Counted from the stretch's first letter, positions 23,860-31,254 are shown. The stretch: DNA of 36,145 nucleotides from Oscillospiraceae bacterium (GCA_015064005.1 SVTA01000010.1:1-36145), one strand, 5' to 3'. The notes: a model not told the origin generated them from the letters alone. A program made the numbers and translations.

Positions 23860-25074
23860 ATGCAACAGGATTTCAAAAGAGCTCTCATCCTCCGCATCTG
23901 TCGGGGAACACTCCTCTACGTCCTCTTTTTACTGCTTTCCCTTTGCTCCGGTGTTTTCTTCGTGCCGGATGGCGGTGCGGAGCTGGAGGTGGAGCTGGCC
24001 ACGCTGCCCTATATCATCGGCACCGTGTTCATTCCCTTTGCGCTGGATATCGCCGTGCGTATCTTTGCGGAAAACGACGCTCTCATCCGCTCGGATGAAA
24101 ATTTCCGGGGCGGAAAGCGCCTGCCCTTCCGGAAAAACGCCCGCTACATCCTCACCCGACAGGAATTCTATATGGAGGTCGCCACCCTCTGCCTGTGGTG
24201 TGTCCTGCTTCCCTTGGAAAGCGCCTTTTATCCGGTGCTGAAATGGCTCTTTGCCGGCGTCACGTGGCCACGCGCCCTCAAAAAGCTGGTGATTCTGGCG
24301 GTGATGTGCCCCCTCTTTTTCGGGATCGAATTCATCGGCTGGTTCTTTTCTCTGGTGGCCTGGCAGCAAAAGCACTTCCGTGAGCCGCCCCGCAACTGGA
24401 GCCTTCGCATTTTCCTGCAGAGCATCTTTGCCCTCGCCATGGCGATCCCTGCCTTTTTCGTGCTTTCCTATCTGACGGCCATTCCCCTCACCGTTTTCTA
24501 CGGTTTCATGGGCAGAGAATGGCTTTACTTCGCCGTTCCCGCCGTTTTCGCGGCCGTGCTGCTGCTCCTTTGGTTCATGCGCGGCTTTCACGCCCGCCTC
24601 TGCTATCTTCGCATCCTCAGACGACGCTGCAAGGCTGCAGGCTTCAAGGTTTCCCGCGTTCGCCGGCCTCTCCGCTCCCTCTTTCGCCCCGCCAAGGACA
24701 TCAGCCTCACCATTGAGGGCAACGGCAAGCGATACGATTGCAAGCTCATCGGCAGTATGCAAAGGGATTGTCCCCTTTACATTTCCGAGGACGGCGTTTG
24801 CTATTTTCTGCACGCCATCCGCGTACGGCAGACCCGCGTCTTTCAGTATATTTCCTCCTACCGCTTTGATTTCGAAAGCGACGGCATCAAGGTTCTGATC
24901 GTCAATCCGGACGTGGAGGCACTTTACGCCGGAACGCCGGACTTTTACCGCTTGATCTATACCGGAGAGACTGTTGGCGCCTACAAGATATTTGAGGGCA
25001 TTCCCTTTCTCAACGCGCTGGAGCGGGACTGCGTGGAGCGCGATCCCAACCGCCCCGAGAAAACACCTCATTAA
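23860..25074 (+). CDS. unrecognised membrane protein, paralog B (404 aa)
   Basis: Second of the pair. The N-terminal half has about six hydrophobic segments but little sequence identity with paralog A. The C-terminal domain matches it motif by motif: RRPLRSLF, GKRYDC, CPLYISEDG, RVFQYISSYRFDFESDGIKVLI, GETVGAYKIFEG and FLNALERDCVERD. The conserved part is therefore the soluble tail, while the membrane part has drifted. A 12-residue charged extension follows. GGAGG precedes ATG 23860; the track TTG start is six codons earlier and unsupported. It lies 72 nt after paralog A and is followed by a strong terminator, so the two form one operon. Heterodimerisation is plausible but unproven. Confidence 0.75.
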   Translation: MQQDFKRALILRICRGTLLYVLFLLLSLCSGVFFVPDGGAELEVELATLPYIIGTVFIPFALDIAVRIFAENDALIRSDENFRGGKRLPFRKNARYILTRQEFYMEVATLCLWCVLLPLESAFYPVLKWLFAGVTWPRALKKLVILAVMCPLFFGIEFIGWFFSLVAWQQKHFREPPRNWSLRIFLQSIFALAMAIPAFFVLSYLTAIPLTVFYGFMGREWLYFAVPAVFAAVLLLLWFMRGFHARLCYLRILRRRCKAAGFKVSRVRRPLRSLFRPAKDISLTIEGNGKRYDCKLIGSMQRDCPLYISEDGVCYFLHAIRVRQTRVFQYISSYRFDFESDGIKVLIVNPDVEALYAGTPDFYRLIYTGETVGAYKIFEGIPFLNALERDCVERDPNRPEKTPH

Positions 25075-25081
25075 CCGGACA

Positions 25082-25118
25082 AAAGGATCCCGTTGCACAA
25101 TGTGCAACGGGATCCTTT
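25082..25118. terminator. bidirectional terminator, 18-bp stem
   Basis: AAAGGATCCCGTTGCACA pairs perfectly with TGTGCAACGGGATCCTTT around one central A. It ends the membrane-pair operon and touches the stop of the MocR-like gene on the other strand. Confidence 0.9.
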
Positions 25119-26203
25119 CATTTTTCCGCCGCGCGGCGGCGCTGACGCCGCTGGCGGTTGATGTGCCGCTCAAAATCTCCGCCGTCGAGGAGCTCAGCCA
25201 GCACGTATTGCTCAAAGGTGGGGACAGTGCAGGAATATCCCCCCAAACGGTGCTGAAATTCTGCCAAAAGCGCCGGCGGCAGCACCATATATCCCACGCG
25301 GATCGCGGGAGCGACGGTTTTGGTGAAGGTATTGATATAAACGGTTCTGCCTGCCGTATCCAGCGAAAACAGCGTATCCTGGGGCTTAGCGGAGGGGGTG
25401 AATTCCGAGTCGAAATCGTCCTCAATCACGTAGCCGTCCCGCGCCTCGGCGAAGGCGATATACTCCCGCCGCTTAGAGGCGGTGGCAGTGACGCCGGAGG
25501 GATAGCTGTTGTAGGGCGTCACGTGCAAGACGGTGGCTCCCGTCGCTGCCAGCGCCTCGCTGAGCAATCCCTCTGCGCCCAGCGGCAGGGTCTCAAATTT
25601 CACACCGTTTGCCGCGTAAACCGTGCGGATCTTCTCGTAGCAGGGATCCTCCACGGCAAAAATCCGTCCTCTGCCCAGCAGCTGAACCGCAAGGCCGTAC
25701 AGATATTCCGCACCCGCGCCGATCACCACCTGCTCCGGACTGACCGTAAGCCCCCGGTTGCGGGCAAGATAGGCACAAATGGCGCGGCGCAGTTCCTCAC
25801 AGCCGTTGCTCGGTGATTTCACCAAAATCTCCGCACCGTACTCCGCAAGCACCCGCCGCATGGTGCGGGCAAGCACCGAAAACGGGAAGGTCTCTGCCGC
25901 ATCCCCGGAAACGGTGTGGATTTTGTGGGGCTGCTCTGCGGGCGCAGCAGCAAAATGATCCGCCGCACGGTACAACACAAAGCATCCGCTGCGCTCCCGC
26001 GCACCGGCGTACCCTTCCTCCGCCAGCAGCTCCAGCGCGTGCTCCACGGTGGATACGCTGACGCCGAAATCGGCGGCCAGCGACCGCTTGGAGGGCAGCT
26101 TTGCGCCATATGGGTAAATGCCGGACACGATATCCTGCCGTAGCAGCTCGTAGATCTGCAAGTACGCCGGTCGCCCGGCACACGGATCCAGTGCGTAGCG
26201 CAT
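25118..26203 (-). CDS. MocR/PdxR-like GntR regulator with PLP aminotransferase domain, C-terminally shortened (361 aa)
   Basis: MocR regulators join a GntR winged helix to a fold-type I aminotransferase domain that binds PLP as effector. The winged helix is residues 1-75 (PAYLQIYELLRQDIVSG, LPSKRSLAADFGVS). The PLP domain has GAGAEYLYGLAVQLL, HVTPYNSYPSG, EDDFDSEF and the Schiff-base Lys in NTFTKTVAPAIRVGY. Family members are about 450-490 aa. This one stops after FERHINRQRRQRRR, where relatives continue for roughly 90-100 residues of the small domain, so substrate-carboxylate contacts are probably lost. AAAGGAGGG precedes ATG 26203. Its divergent neighbour is a serine hydrolase, the likely target. 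It may be a working PLP sensor or a decaying gene. Confidence 0.8.
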   Translation of the reverse strand: MRYALDPCAGRPAYLQIYELLRQDIVSGIYPYGAKLPSKRSLAADFGVSVSTVEHALELLAEEGYAGARERSGCFVLYRAADHFAAAPAEQPHKIHTVSGDAAETFPFSVLARTMRRVLAEYGAEILVKSPSNGCEELRRAICAYLARNRGLTVSPEQVVIGAGAEYLYGLAVQLLGRGRIFAVEDPCYEKIRTVYAANGVKFETLPLGAEGLLSEALAATGATVLHVTPYNSYPSGVTATASKRREYIAFAEARDGYVIEDDFDSEFTPSAKPQDTLFSLDTAGRTVYINTFTKTVAPAIRVGYMVLPPALLAEFQHRLGGYSCTVPTFEQYVLAELLDGGDFERHINRQRRQRRRAAEK

Positions 26204-26242
26204 CGTATCCCTCCTTTTCTGCCACTTCTTATTATATTTCAT

Positions 26243-26271
26243 ATTATACTACGCTTTTTTTGTTTTGTAAA
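26243..26271 (-). promoter_or_regulatory. promoter of the MocR-like gene
   Basis: On the minus strand TTTACA - 17 nt - TATAAT. It lies back to back with the hydrolase promoter: the two -35 regions are 3 bp apart, so one bound regulator could control both. Confidence 0.7.
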
Positions 26272-26274
26272 GGG

Positions 26275-26303
26275 TTGACTTTTCCCCGCCCGCCATTTAT
26301 AAT
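26275..26303 (+). promoter_or_regulatory. promoter of the serine hydrolase gene
   Basis: TTGACT - 17 nt - TATAAT, 24 nt upstream of ATG 26328, immediately adjacent to the divergent MocR promoter. Confidence 0.75.
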
Positions 26304-26327
26304 GAAGAAAATCAAAAGGAGGTCGCC

Positions 26328-27182
26328 ATGAGCGCATTTTTGCATGATTTTGCCGCCTTTGCCGAGGCGAATGGCTATCATATGTTTCGGGTAACGGAGA
26401 TCCAAGGCGGAAAAAGTGAAACGCTGGAGCTGCACCCTGCCCCTCGCTGTCAGAATTCCTATTCGGTAGCCAAGGTATTCACCGTCACGGCGCTGGGGCT
26501 ATTGTGGGATCGTGGGCTGCTCCGAATGGAGGATAAGATTACGGATATTTTGCACCGTTTTCTGCCCAAATCCTTGGACCCCCGCTGGGAAGCGATCTCC
26601 GTGGAGGATGCGATCCTCCACAAATTGGGACTGCCAAGCGGCTTTCTTGACATCGACGTGGAAAATTGCCCCGCCTATGGCGTGGATTTTCTTACCCGTA
26701 TCTTTGAGGAGCCTCTCGTCACCGATCCCTGCCGCACCTACTGCTATACCGACGCCGCCTACTATCTGCTCTCTCGTGTGGTGGCGGAGCTTGCCGGTAT
26801 GCCGCTGGATGATTTCTTGCGTAAGGAACTGTTTTCGCCCCTGCAATTCGCAGAGGCGGCCTGGACGCGTTGTCCCAAGGGGCACGCCATGGGCGCCACG
26901 GGGCTCTATCTCCATTCTGCCGATATGGCAAAGCTGGGGGAGGTCTATCTCCGAGGAGGTCTATACGGCGAAAAACGAATCATTTCTGCAGAATGGGCGC
27001 AAACGGTGCTGAAAAAGAGCTATGAGCTTTCCCCCATTGCCGACACCGGCGCCTGGGGCAAGCGGGGTATGTACGGTCAGATGCTGCTGATCTCTCCCCA
27101 CACGGAGCGGGTGGTGGCCTTCCACGGCTTCTCTCAAAAAAGCATCGGCGACCTCAACCTCTTCGCCGCCAGATATGAATGA
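26328..27182 (+). CDS. serine hydrolase, beta-lactamase/class C-like fold (284 aa)
   Basis: Members hydrolyse amides or esters of peptides or small molecules; class C beta-lactamases and D-aminopeptidases are relatives. The nucleophile motif SxxK is SVAK (S46, K49). The YxN position reads YTD (Y140-T141-D142) in CYTDAAYYLLSRVVAE, and the third motif is HG (about 266) in AFHGFSQ. The protein is short for the family and lacks a signal peptide, so it should be cytosolic and is unlikely to be a resistance enzyme. AAAAGGAGG precedes ATG 26328. It is divergent from a MocR-like gene, the usual arrangement of such a regulator and its target. Substrate unknown. Confidence 0.82.
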   Translation: MSAFLHDFAAFAEANGYHMFRVTEIQGGKSETLELHPAPRCQNSYSVAKVFTVTALGLLWDRGLLRMEDKITDILHRFLPKSLDPRWEAISVEDAILHKLGLPSGFLDIDVENCPAYGVDFLTRIFEEPLVTDPCRTYCYTDAAYYLLSRVVAELAGMPLDDFLRKELFSPLQFAEAAWTRCPKGHAMGATGLYLHSADMAKLGEVYLRGGLYGEKRIISAEWAQTVLKKSYELSPIADTGAWGKRGMYGQMLLISPHTERVVAFHGFSQKSIGDLNLFAARYE

Positions 27183-27212
27183 CAAAACGGAGCCCGACGG
27201 GCTCCGTTTTGT
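27182..27212. terminator. bidirectional terminator between hydrolase and M42 peptidase
   Basis: ACAAAACGGAGCCC - gac - GGGCTCCGTTTTGT, a perfect 14-bp stem with A/T arms, between convergent genes. Confidence 0.9.
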
Positions 27213-27217
27213 TCATT

Positions 27218-28258
27218 TCACTTACCTAACACATAGGCCAGCATCAGCCGCGCCGTGTTTTCGATACCGTCCTTGTGGGTACGCTCTACGCCGTGGCTGG
27301 CATATACGCCCATACCGAACAGCCCCGCGCGCACGTTGTTGCCGCCCTTCATGGCTTGGCTGGCATCGGATCCATAACGGTAGAAAAGATCCACCGCATA
27401 GTCGCAGCCCACCCGCTTGGCGGTCGCAATCAGCTGATTGGTCAGATCGTAATCATAGGGCATGGAGGCATCCTTGGCACAGATGGTCACCGCACGGTCG
27501 CTGCCGTCGGCATCCGGCCCCAGAATGGAAATATCCACGCTGATGAACTCCGAGATCTCTCCGGGCACGTATACGCCGCCAAGACCGATCTCCTCATAGA
27601 AGGAAAAGGCGAAAACAGTATTGCATTTCGGCTTTTTCCCGGTCTCGCGGAGATACTTCAGCGTGGCAAAAGAGATGGCCATAGCGGCCTTGTTATCAAT
27701 GAAACGGGACTTGATATAGCCGTTTCCGGTAACGGTGAAGCGAGGATCGATGGAAATATAGTCCCCGTGGCCGATTTCCAGCGCCCGTACGTCAGCGGCG
27801 CACTTCACCGGCTCATCCAGCAGCACGCAAACGGTGTTTTCGTTGCGCTCCATGCTCTTGGCGTCGTCATAGGCGTGGGAGGAATGGTGGTTGCAGATCA
27901 TCATGCCCGTAAATGTCTTGCCCTCCCGCGTGTGCAGGGTGACGTTTTCGCCCTCGGTGCTGACGAAATGCACGCCGCCGAGGGGACGAATGCGCAAGGT
28001 GCCGTCGGCATTGATGCCTCGCACCATCAGCCCCAGCGTATCCGCGTGGGCGCTGATGCAAACGGTTTTGGCCGTGTCCTCACCGGGCACGGTGATGTAG
28101 GCTGTGCTGCGGTTGTCGTAGGTCACGGTATAGCCAAGCTCAGCCGCCAGCCCCTCGATCACAGGCTTCATTTCGGTATAATAGCCCGTGGGGCTGGGGG
28201 TGTTGATCAATTTCTCCATGGTGGCCATCAAATAGGCCATATCGGGTGCATATTTCAT
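27218..28258 (-). CDS. M42 family metallopeptidase (346 aa)
   Basis: M42 enzymes (glutamyl aminopeptidase, deblocking aminopeptidase, FrvX/YsdC) are dinuclear zinc or cobalt aminopeptidases forming TET dodecamers in the cytosol. Metal and catalytic motifs are present: SAHADTLG (His, Asp), RFIDNKAAM (bridging Asp), FSFYEEIGLGG (catalytic Glu-Glu), SVDISILG and the terminal His in GVERTHKD. Length matches the family. AAGGAG precedes ATG 28258. It has its own promoter with a leader of about 100 nt. It probably finishes the breakdown of short peptides; the exact side-chain preference is not visible. Confidence 0.93.
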   Translation of the reverse strand: MKYAPDMAYLMATMEKLINTPSPTGYYTEMKPVIEGLAAELGYTVTYDNRSTAYITVPGEDTAKTVCISAHADTLGLMVRGINADGTLRIRPLGGVHFVSTEGENVTLHTREGKTFTGMMICNHHSSHAYDDAKSMERNENTVCVLLDEPVKCAADVRALEIGHGDYISIDPRFTVTGNGYIKSRFIDNKAAMAISFATLKYLRETGKKPKCNTVFAFSFYEEIGLGGVYVPGEISEFISVDISILGPDADGSDRAVTICAKDASMPYDYDLTNQLIATAKRVGCDYAVDLFYRYGSDASQAMKGGNNVRAGLFGMGVYASHGVERTHKDGIENTARLMLAYVLGK

Positions 28259-28362
28259 GATGTTCTCCTTTTTCCGCCCCGTTTGGGCACTTTTGCTTGA
28301 TAATGATCATTTTTCGCGCATGACCGCCCCAAAGTTTTGGGAGCGCCTTGCTCGTTTTTATT

Positions 28363-28391
28363 ATTATAGCACAACTTTGGGCCATTTGCAA
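28363..28391 (-). promoter_or_regulatory. promoter of the M42 peptidase gene
   Basis: On the minus strand TTGCAA - 17 nt - TATAAT with extended -10 TGC. The leader to ATG 28258 is about 98 nt and includes a 10-bp palindrome AATGATCATT (28302-28311) of unknown meaning. Confidence 0.7.
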
Positions 28392-28401
28392 GAAAAATCG
28401 A

Positions 28402-28427
28402 AAGCGGAGCCTCGAAAAGCTCCGCTT
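28402..28427 (-). terminator. terminator of the acyltransferase gene
   Basis: AAGCGGAGC - 8 nt - GCTCCGCTT, 20 nt past the stop of the PlsC-like gene. On the minus strand it is followed by TTTCGATTTTTC. Confidence 0.7.
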
Positions 28428-28446
28428 ATCGCAAATTCCACCGGTA

Positions 28447-29205
28447 TCAAACCGCCTCCAGCTCTCGTTCGGCAGCCTCAATATCGGCGTCAAGGTTCAT
28501 TCTACCCAGCTCGTTGCACCGATCCAGCAGCCGCTTGGCGATCTCCTCTCTTGTGGCACCGTCCCGTATCAGCTCCGAGTAACGGACAGGGGCATCCACC
28601 ACGTACTGCAGCTCCTTCTTTTTGAAGTAGGTCACGTAGATCGGCACGTCCATGCCCTTCTTGTAGCAGACCTCCGCCAGCACCACAAAGCCGAGGAAGA
28701 AGCCCTCCAGCTCCGGCAGGTAGCCGTTTTCGGCCTTTTCCGGGAATACCACCACATTTTCACCCTGCCGCAGCGCCTCAAGACTCTCGCGAATGGTGCG
28801 CTTGAAGCGGGCATCCTTGTAGGTGGAAATGAGGTTGAGGCCCTTATAAAACATATTGGTGAGGGGGCTGGCGATCAGGCAGAAGGTGCGGGCCAGATGA
28901 ATGTTCCAGTGCTTGCGCTTGTGGAAATAGATCTCCGATTGGTACTTGTACATCGGTACAAGACCGGAGTTCATTTCGTGCGCACCCCACATCCGCAGGG
29001 GCTGATCGCAATACAGCTCCAGCGACAGCGGCGCGTCGGTGCCCTCGTGATTGCTGACAATGATGGAGCCTTCACCAAAGCCCTCTCCCAGATAAACGAA
29101 CACCGGGCGCTTATATCTGCCCACCATCAGCTTTTTCAGCATCTTGAACCACAGCTTGCGGTTTTTCTGGCCTCCGGCATTGCCTTTACCAAAATCAATT
29201 GTCAT
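28447..29205 (-). CDS. PlsC-like lysophospholipid acyltransferase with altered motifs (252 aa)
   Basis: PlsC-type enzymes acylate lysophosphatidic acid during phospholipid synthesis at the membrane. The alignment landmarks are present but modified. Motif I is SNHEGTDAP, giving H-x3-D rather than the canonical H-x4-D, and motif III reads FPEKAENGY instead of FPEGTRS. Motif IV is VPIYVTYF. The size fits. The N-terminal 30 residues are basic (KKLMVGRYKRPVF). GAGGTG precedes ATG 29205. It has its own terminator. With two motifs altered it may use an unusual acceptor or be a distinct subfamily of gut Clostridia acyltransferases; the fold assignment is firmer than the reaction. Confidence 0.72.
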   Translation of the reverse strand: MTIDFGKGNAGGQKNRKLWFKMLKKLMVGRYKRPVFVYLGEGFGEGSIIVSNHEGTDAPLSLELYCDQPLRMWGAHEMNSGLVPMYKYQSEIYFHKRKHWNIHLARTFCLIASPLTNMFYKGLNLISTYKDARFKRTIRESLEALRQGENVVVFPEKAENGYLPELEGFFLGFVVLAEVCYKKGMDVPIYVTYFKKKELQYVVDAPVRYSELIRDGATREEIAKRLLDRCNELGRMNLDADIEAAERELEAV

Positions 29206-29346
29206 ACTGCACCTCTGTCAAATTCGTTCTATATAATCATTATGCAGGATGCGGCAGGAAAAGTAAATATGCAAAACGCGACTTTTGCCAAAAAACGCAC
29301 ATTTTGCAGAAAAATACCGAAACGGGGCGGAAAACACGGGCCAAAA

Positions 29347-29385
29347 AGCGGCAGATGACCTTGTCCTCCGCCCCCGGAGCATACC
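29347..29385 (-). pseudogene. short GH28-gene fragment
   Basis: Positions 29347-29371 match 30121-30145 inside the GH28 gene at 23 of 25 bases, and similarity continues through the AGCATACC block after a small gap. In minus-strand translation the relic keeps AEDKVICRF, identical to the GH28 protein, and is out of frame beyond it. It looks like the last trace of a second GH28 copy downstream of the surviving one. Confidence 0.6.
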
Positions 29386-29509
29386 ACGCTGTAACGTATA
29401 ATACGGTGAAAGGATAGATGGATTTTCGACGATCTGTTTTTTATTATATTTCGTTATATTTATATCGACAAAAAGCTACAAATGGATTGATTTGCTCATA
29501 GATCTGTGG

Positions 29510-29586
29510 TATAATAAACCCAGCAATGCGCCGCACCCGCTATTCGCGGGCCCCTCGGCGCGATCTAAAGAAGGGTTTATTGATCA
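29510..29586. repeat. 77-bp hairpin repeat A, copy 1
   Basis: Identical to 29655-29731. It folds as AATAAACCC/GGGTTTATT (outer 9 bp), GCGCCG/CGGCGC (middle) and CCCGC-tattc-GCGGG (tip). Its first six bases are TATAAT, which with TTGATT at 29487-29492 (17-nt gap) form a promoter-like pair on the plus strand. Weaker similarity extends 22 bp to the right, ending in ATTTTATGTTG. No coding potential. Function unknown: structured RNA, terminator pair or mobile repeat are all open. Confidence 0.85.
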
Positions 29587-29658
29587 TAATTCTACCGATT
29601 TTATGTTGACGGTGCGGCCCTTTGCCTTCCGTCAACGGGCGGTAAGAATTATGATATA
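29582..29658. repeat. palindrome B between the two A repeats
   Basis: Outer arms ATCATAATTCTACCG and CGGTAAGAATTATGAT pair with one bulge; inner arms GTTGACGG and CCGTCAAC pair perfectly around a pyrimidine-rich loop. It overlaps the ends of both A copies, so the whole reads hairpin A - palindrome B - hairpin A. Confidence 0.75.
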
Positions 29659-29731
29659 ATAAACCCAGCAATGCGCCGCACCCGCTATTCGCGGGCCCCT
29701 CGGCGCGATCTAAAGAAGGGTTTATTGATCA
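29655..29731. repeat. 77-bp hairpin repeat A, copy 2
   Basis: Perfect copy of 29510-29586, offset 145 bp. Unlike copy 1 there is no -35-like hexamer at the right distance before its TATAAT. It ends 45 nt from the stop of the GH28 gene, so on the minus strand it is the first structure met after that gene and could act as its terminator. Confidence 0.85.
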
Positions 29732-29776
29732 CAATTTCTTTTATTTTATGTTGTTTTCCCGCCTGTTTGTATGGAA

Positions 29777-31210
29777 TTAACCATCGCTTCTTTTGCCCAG
29801 CTTTTTTCGCATAGATTCATCGCCCTCCACGGGGGGTGCGAAGGGATCCTTCAGATCCCAGAAAACGTATTTGCCCCGATCAAGCAGAGCAATACCGCCC
29901 GGATGCGCCTCCACGCACTCCTCGAAGGTGGTCTTTTTCAGCTCCATTTCGCCGGAACGCACCACCTCGATTGCCTCCATATCGTCGGTGCCGATGAGCA
30001 GAATGGGCTTTTCGTACCCCTCAAAGGTGCAATCCTCAAATAGCAGCTTTTCCACGTTACCCACCGCAAGCAGCGGCACGTGCCCCATCCCCTCGCGGCT
30101 GGCAAAGGTGACGTTTTTGAAGCGACAGATGACCTTATCCTCCGCATCGCCCCAGAGCATACCCGTATAGTACAGATCGCCCATATAGCAATTCTCAAAG
30201 GTGATCTCCTTCAAGGCTCTCTGACGGCACCAGCGGTTGAGGCCCGTAAATTCCAGGCGCACGGTCTCTCTCACCTGCTCAAAGCGGCAATTCCGGATGA
30301 CGATGTTTTCAGGGGATCTGCGCACGTCGGCGCGGAAATCGCAGTAATAGGAAAAGACCGCGCGGCACTCGTGGCGGCCGTCCACGTTGGTGGCGGTTCC
30401 CTTGATCTTATCCTCCAGCGGCATCACGCCGCGGGGGCCGAAATTGCGCTCGTCGGAGACGCAGTTTTCCACCAGGAAATTATTGCCACCAACGCGCAAA
30501 GGCATACAGGCCGAATTCAGCTTGCAGTTCCGCACGATGACGTCGTGATTATCAAAGCCCGCAACAGCATCGTCGCCCGCGTTAATGTCGCAGCCCTCGA
30601 TGAGCACGTCGTCGCAGGTGCGGATGTCGATGCCGTCCTCACCACCGTGAATGGTCACGTTCCGGATGGTGACATGCTGACTTTGGAAAATGGCGTGGCA
30701 CCAGTTGCCGCTGTTGATGAAGGTGTAGCCCTCAAAATGCATATTTCGGCATCTCCACACGCCGATGCCGTGAGGGCCGCGGTAATGGTGCTCTCCCTCG
30801 GGATCGTACGCGTTGGCGCCGTCAATGTAGGAGCCTTTTTCGCCAATGATGGAAAAATCGTGGGCGTCCAGAGCGCGGATCAGCGCATTGGACCAGCGGC
30901 TGGTGGCAACCGAGCTGCGGCCGGTTTTCGGGGTATCCCCGACCTCCTCGATGGTGACGGGCTCCAGCGTATCCTCCAGGTAGCCAAAATAGTCCTCGGC
31001 ATCGCGGCTGCCCTTGAGAATGGCGCCGGTTTCCAGATACAGCTGCACCCCCGAGCGGATGCGGAGGCCGCCCGTCAGATAAATGCCGCAGGGAATGACC
31101 ACGCGGCCGCCCCCCGCGAGAAAGCACGCGTCAATGGCCTTTTGAATGGCAGCGGTCTGCAGCTGATCGCAAATTCTGGCGCCGTAATCGCGAATGTTGA
31201 AGATTTTCAT
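29777..31210 (-). CDS. GH28-like right-handed beta-helix glycosidase (477 aa)
   Basis: GH28 enzymes hydrolyse galacturonan or related polyuronides by inversion using a beta-helix. The start FNIRDYGA...TAAIQKAIDAC, then GGGRVVIPCGIYLTGGLRI and LETGAILKGSRDAEDY are classic. The active-site region reads DGIDIRTCDDVLIEGCDI and INAGDDAVAG, giving the aspartates. The usual GHG and RIK elements are not evident (NSACMPLRVGG occupies that zone), so specificity may differ from polygalacturonase. No signal peptide is present, implying action on imported oligosaccharides. ATG 31210 follows AGAGGA by about 10 nt, a weakish site. It is monocistronic; a 14-bp dyad in its leader may be an operator. Confidence 0.82.
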   Translation of the reverse strand: MKIFNIRDYGARICDQLQTAAIQKAIDACFLAGGGRVVIPCGIYLTGGLRIRSGVQLYLETGAILKGSRDAEDYFGYLEDTLEPVTIEEVGDTPKTGRSSVATSRWSNALIRALDAHDFSIIGEKGSYIDGANAYDPEGEHHYRGPHGIGVWRCRNMHFEGYTFINSGNWCHAIFQSQHVTIRNVTIHGGEDGIDIRTCDDVLIEGCDINAGDDAVAGFDNHDVIVRNCKLNSACMPLRVGGNNFLVENCVSDERNFGPRGVMPLEDKIKGTATNVDGRHECRAVFSYYCDFRADVRRSPENIVIRNCRFEQVRETVRLEFTGLNRWCRQRALKEITFENCYMGDLYYTGMLWGDAEDKVICRFKNVTFASREGMGHVPLLAVGNVEKLLFEDCTFEGYEKPILLIGTDDMEAIEVVRSGEMELKKTTFEECVEAHPGGIALLDRGKYVFWDLKDPFAPPVEGDESMRKKLGKRSDG

Positions 31211-31254
31211 TTCGTGCAGTCCTCTCTTTTGGAATCATTTACGCTCGCAAGCTC

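Larger units (their letters stand above)
29206..29776. other. gene-free interval of about 570 bp
   Basis: No credible ORF; the 72-aa plus ORF at 29199-29417 is antisense to a degenerate GH28 fragment. It holds the acyltransferase leader (no convincing promoter found), a GH28-like relic (29347-29385), an AT-rich tract (29435-29510) and the duplicated hairpin element (29510-29731). It lies downstream of the GH28 gene and upstream of the acyltransferase gene, both on the minus strand. Confidence 0.7.

Noticed and set aside
26328-27182. antibiotic-resistance beta-lactamase
   Set aside because: Cytosolic, short, and lacking the YxN asparagine; only the fold is shared.
29199-29417. 72-aa plus ORF in the intergenic region
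   Set aside because: Its RQMTLSSA stretch equals the antisense translation of the GH28 gene, so it is explained by the GH28 relic.
29510-29731. CRISPR array or tRNA-like cloverleaf
   Set aside because: Only two units with a 68-bp palindromic spacer, and the fold is one stacked hairpin without T-arm or acceptor features.
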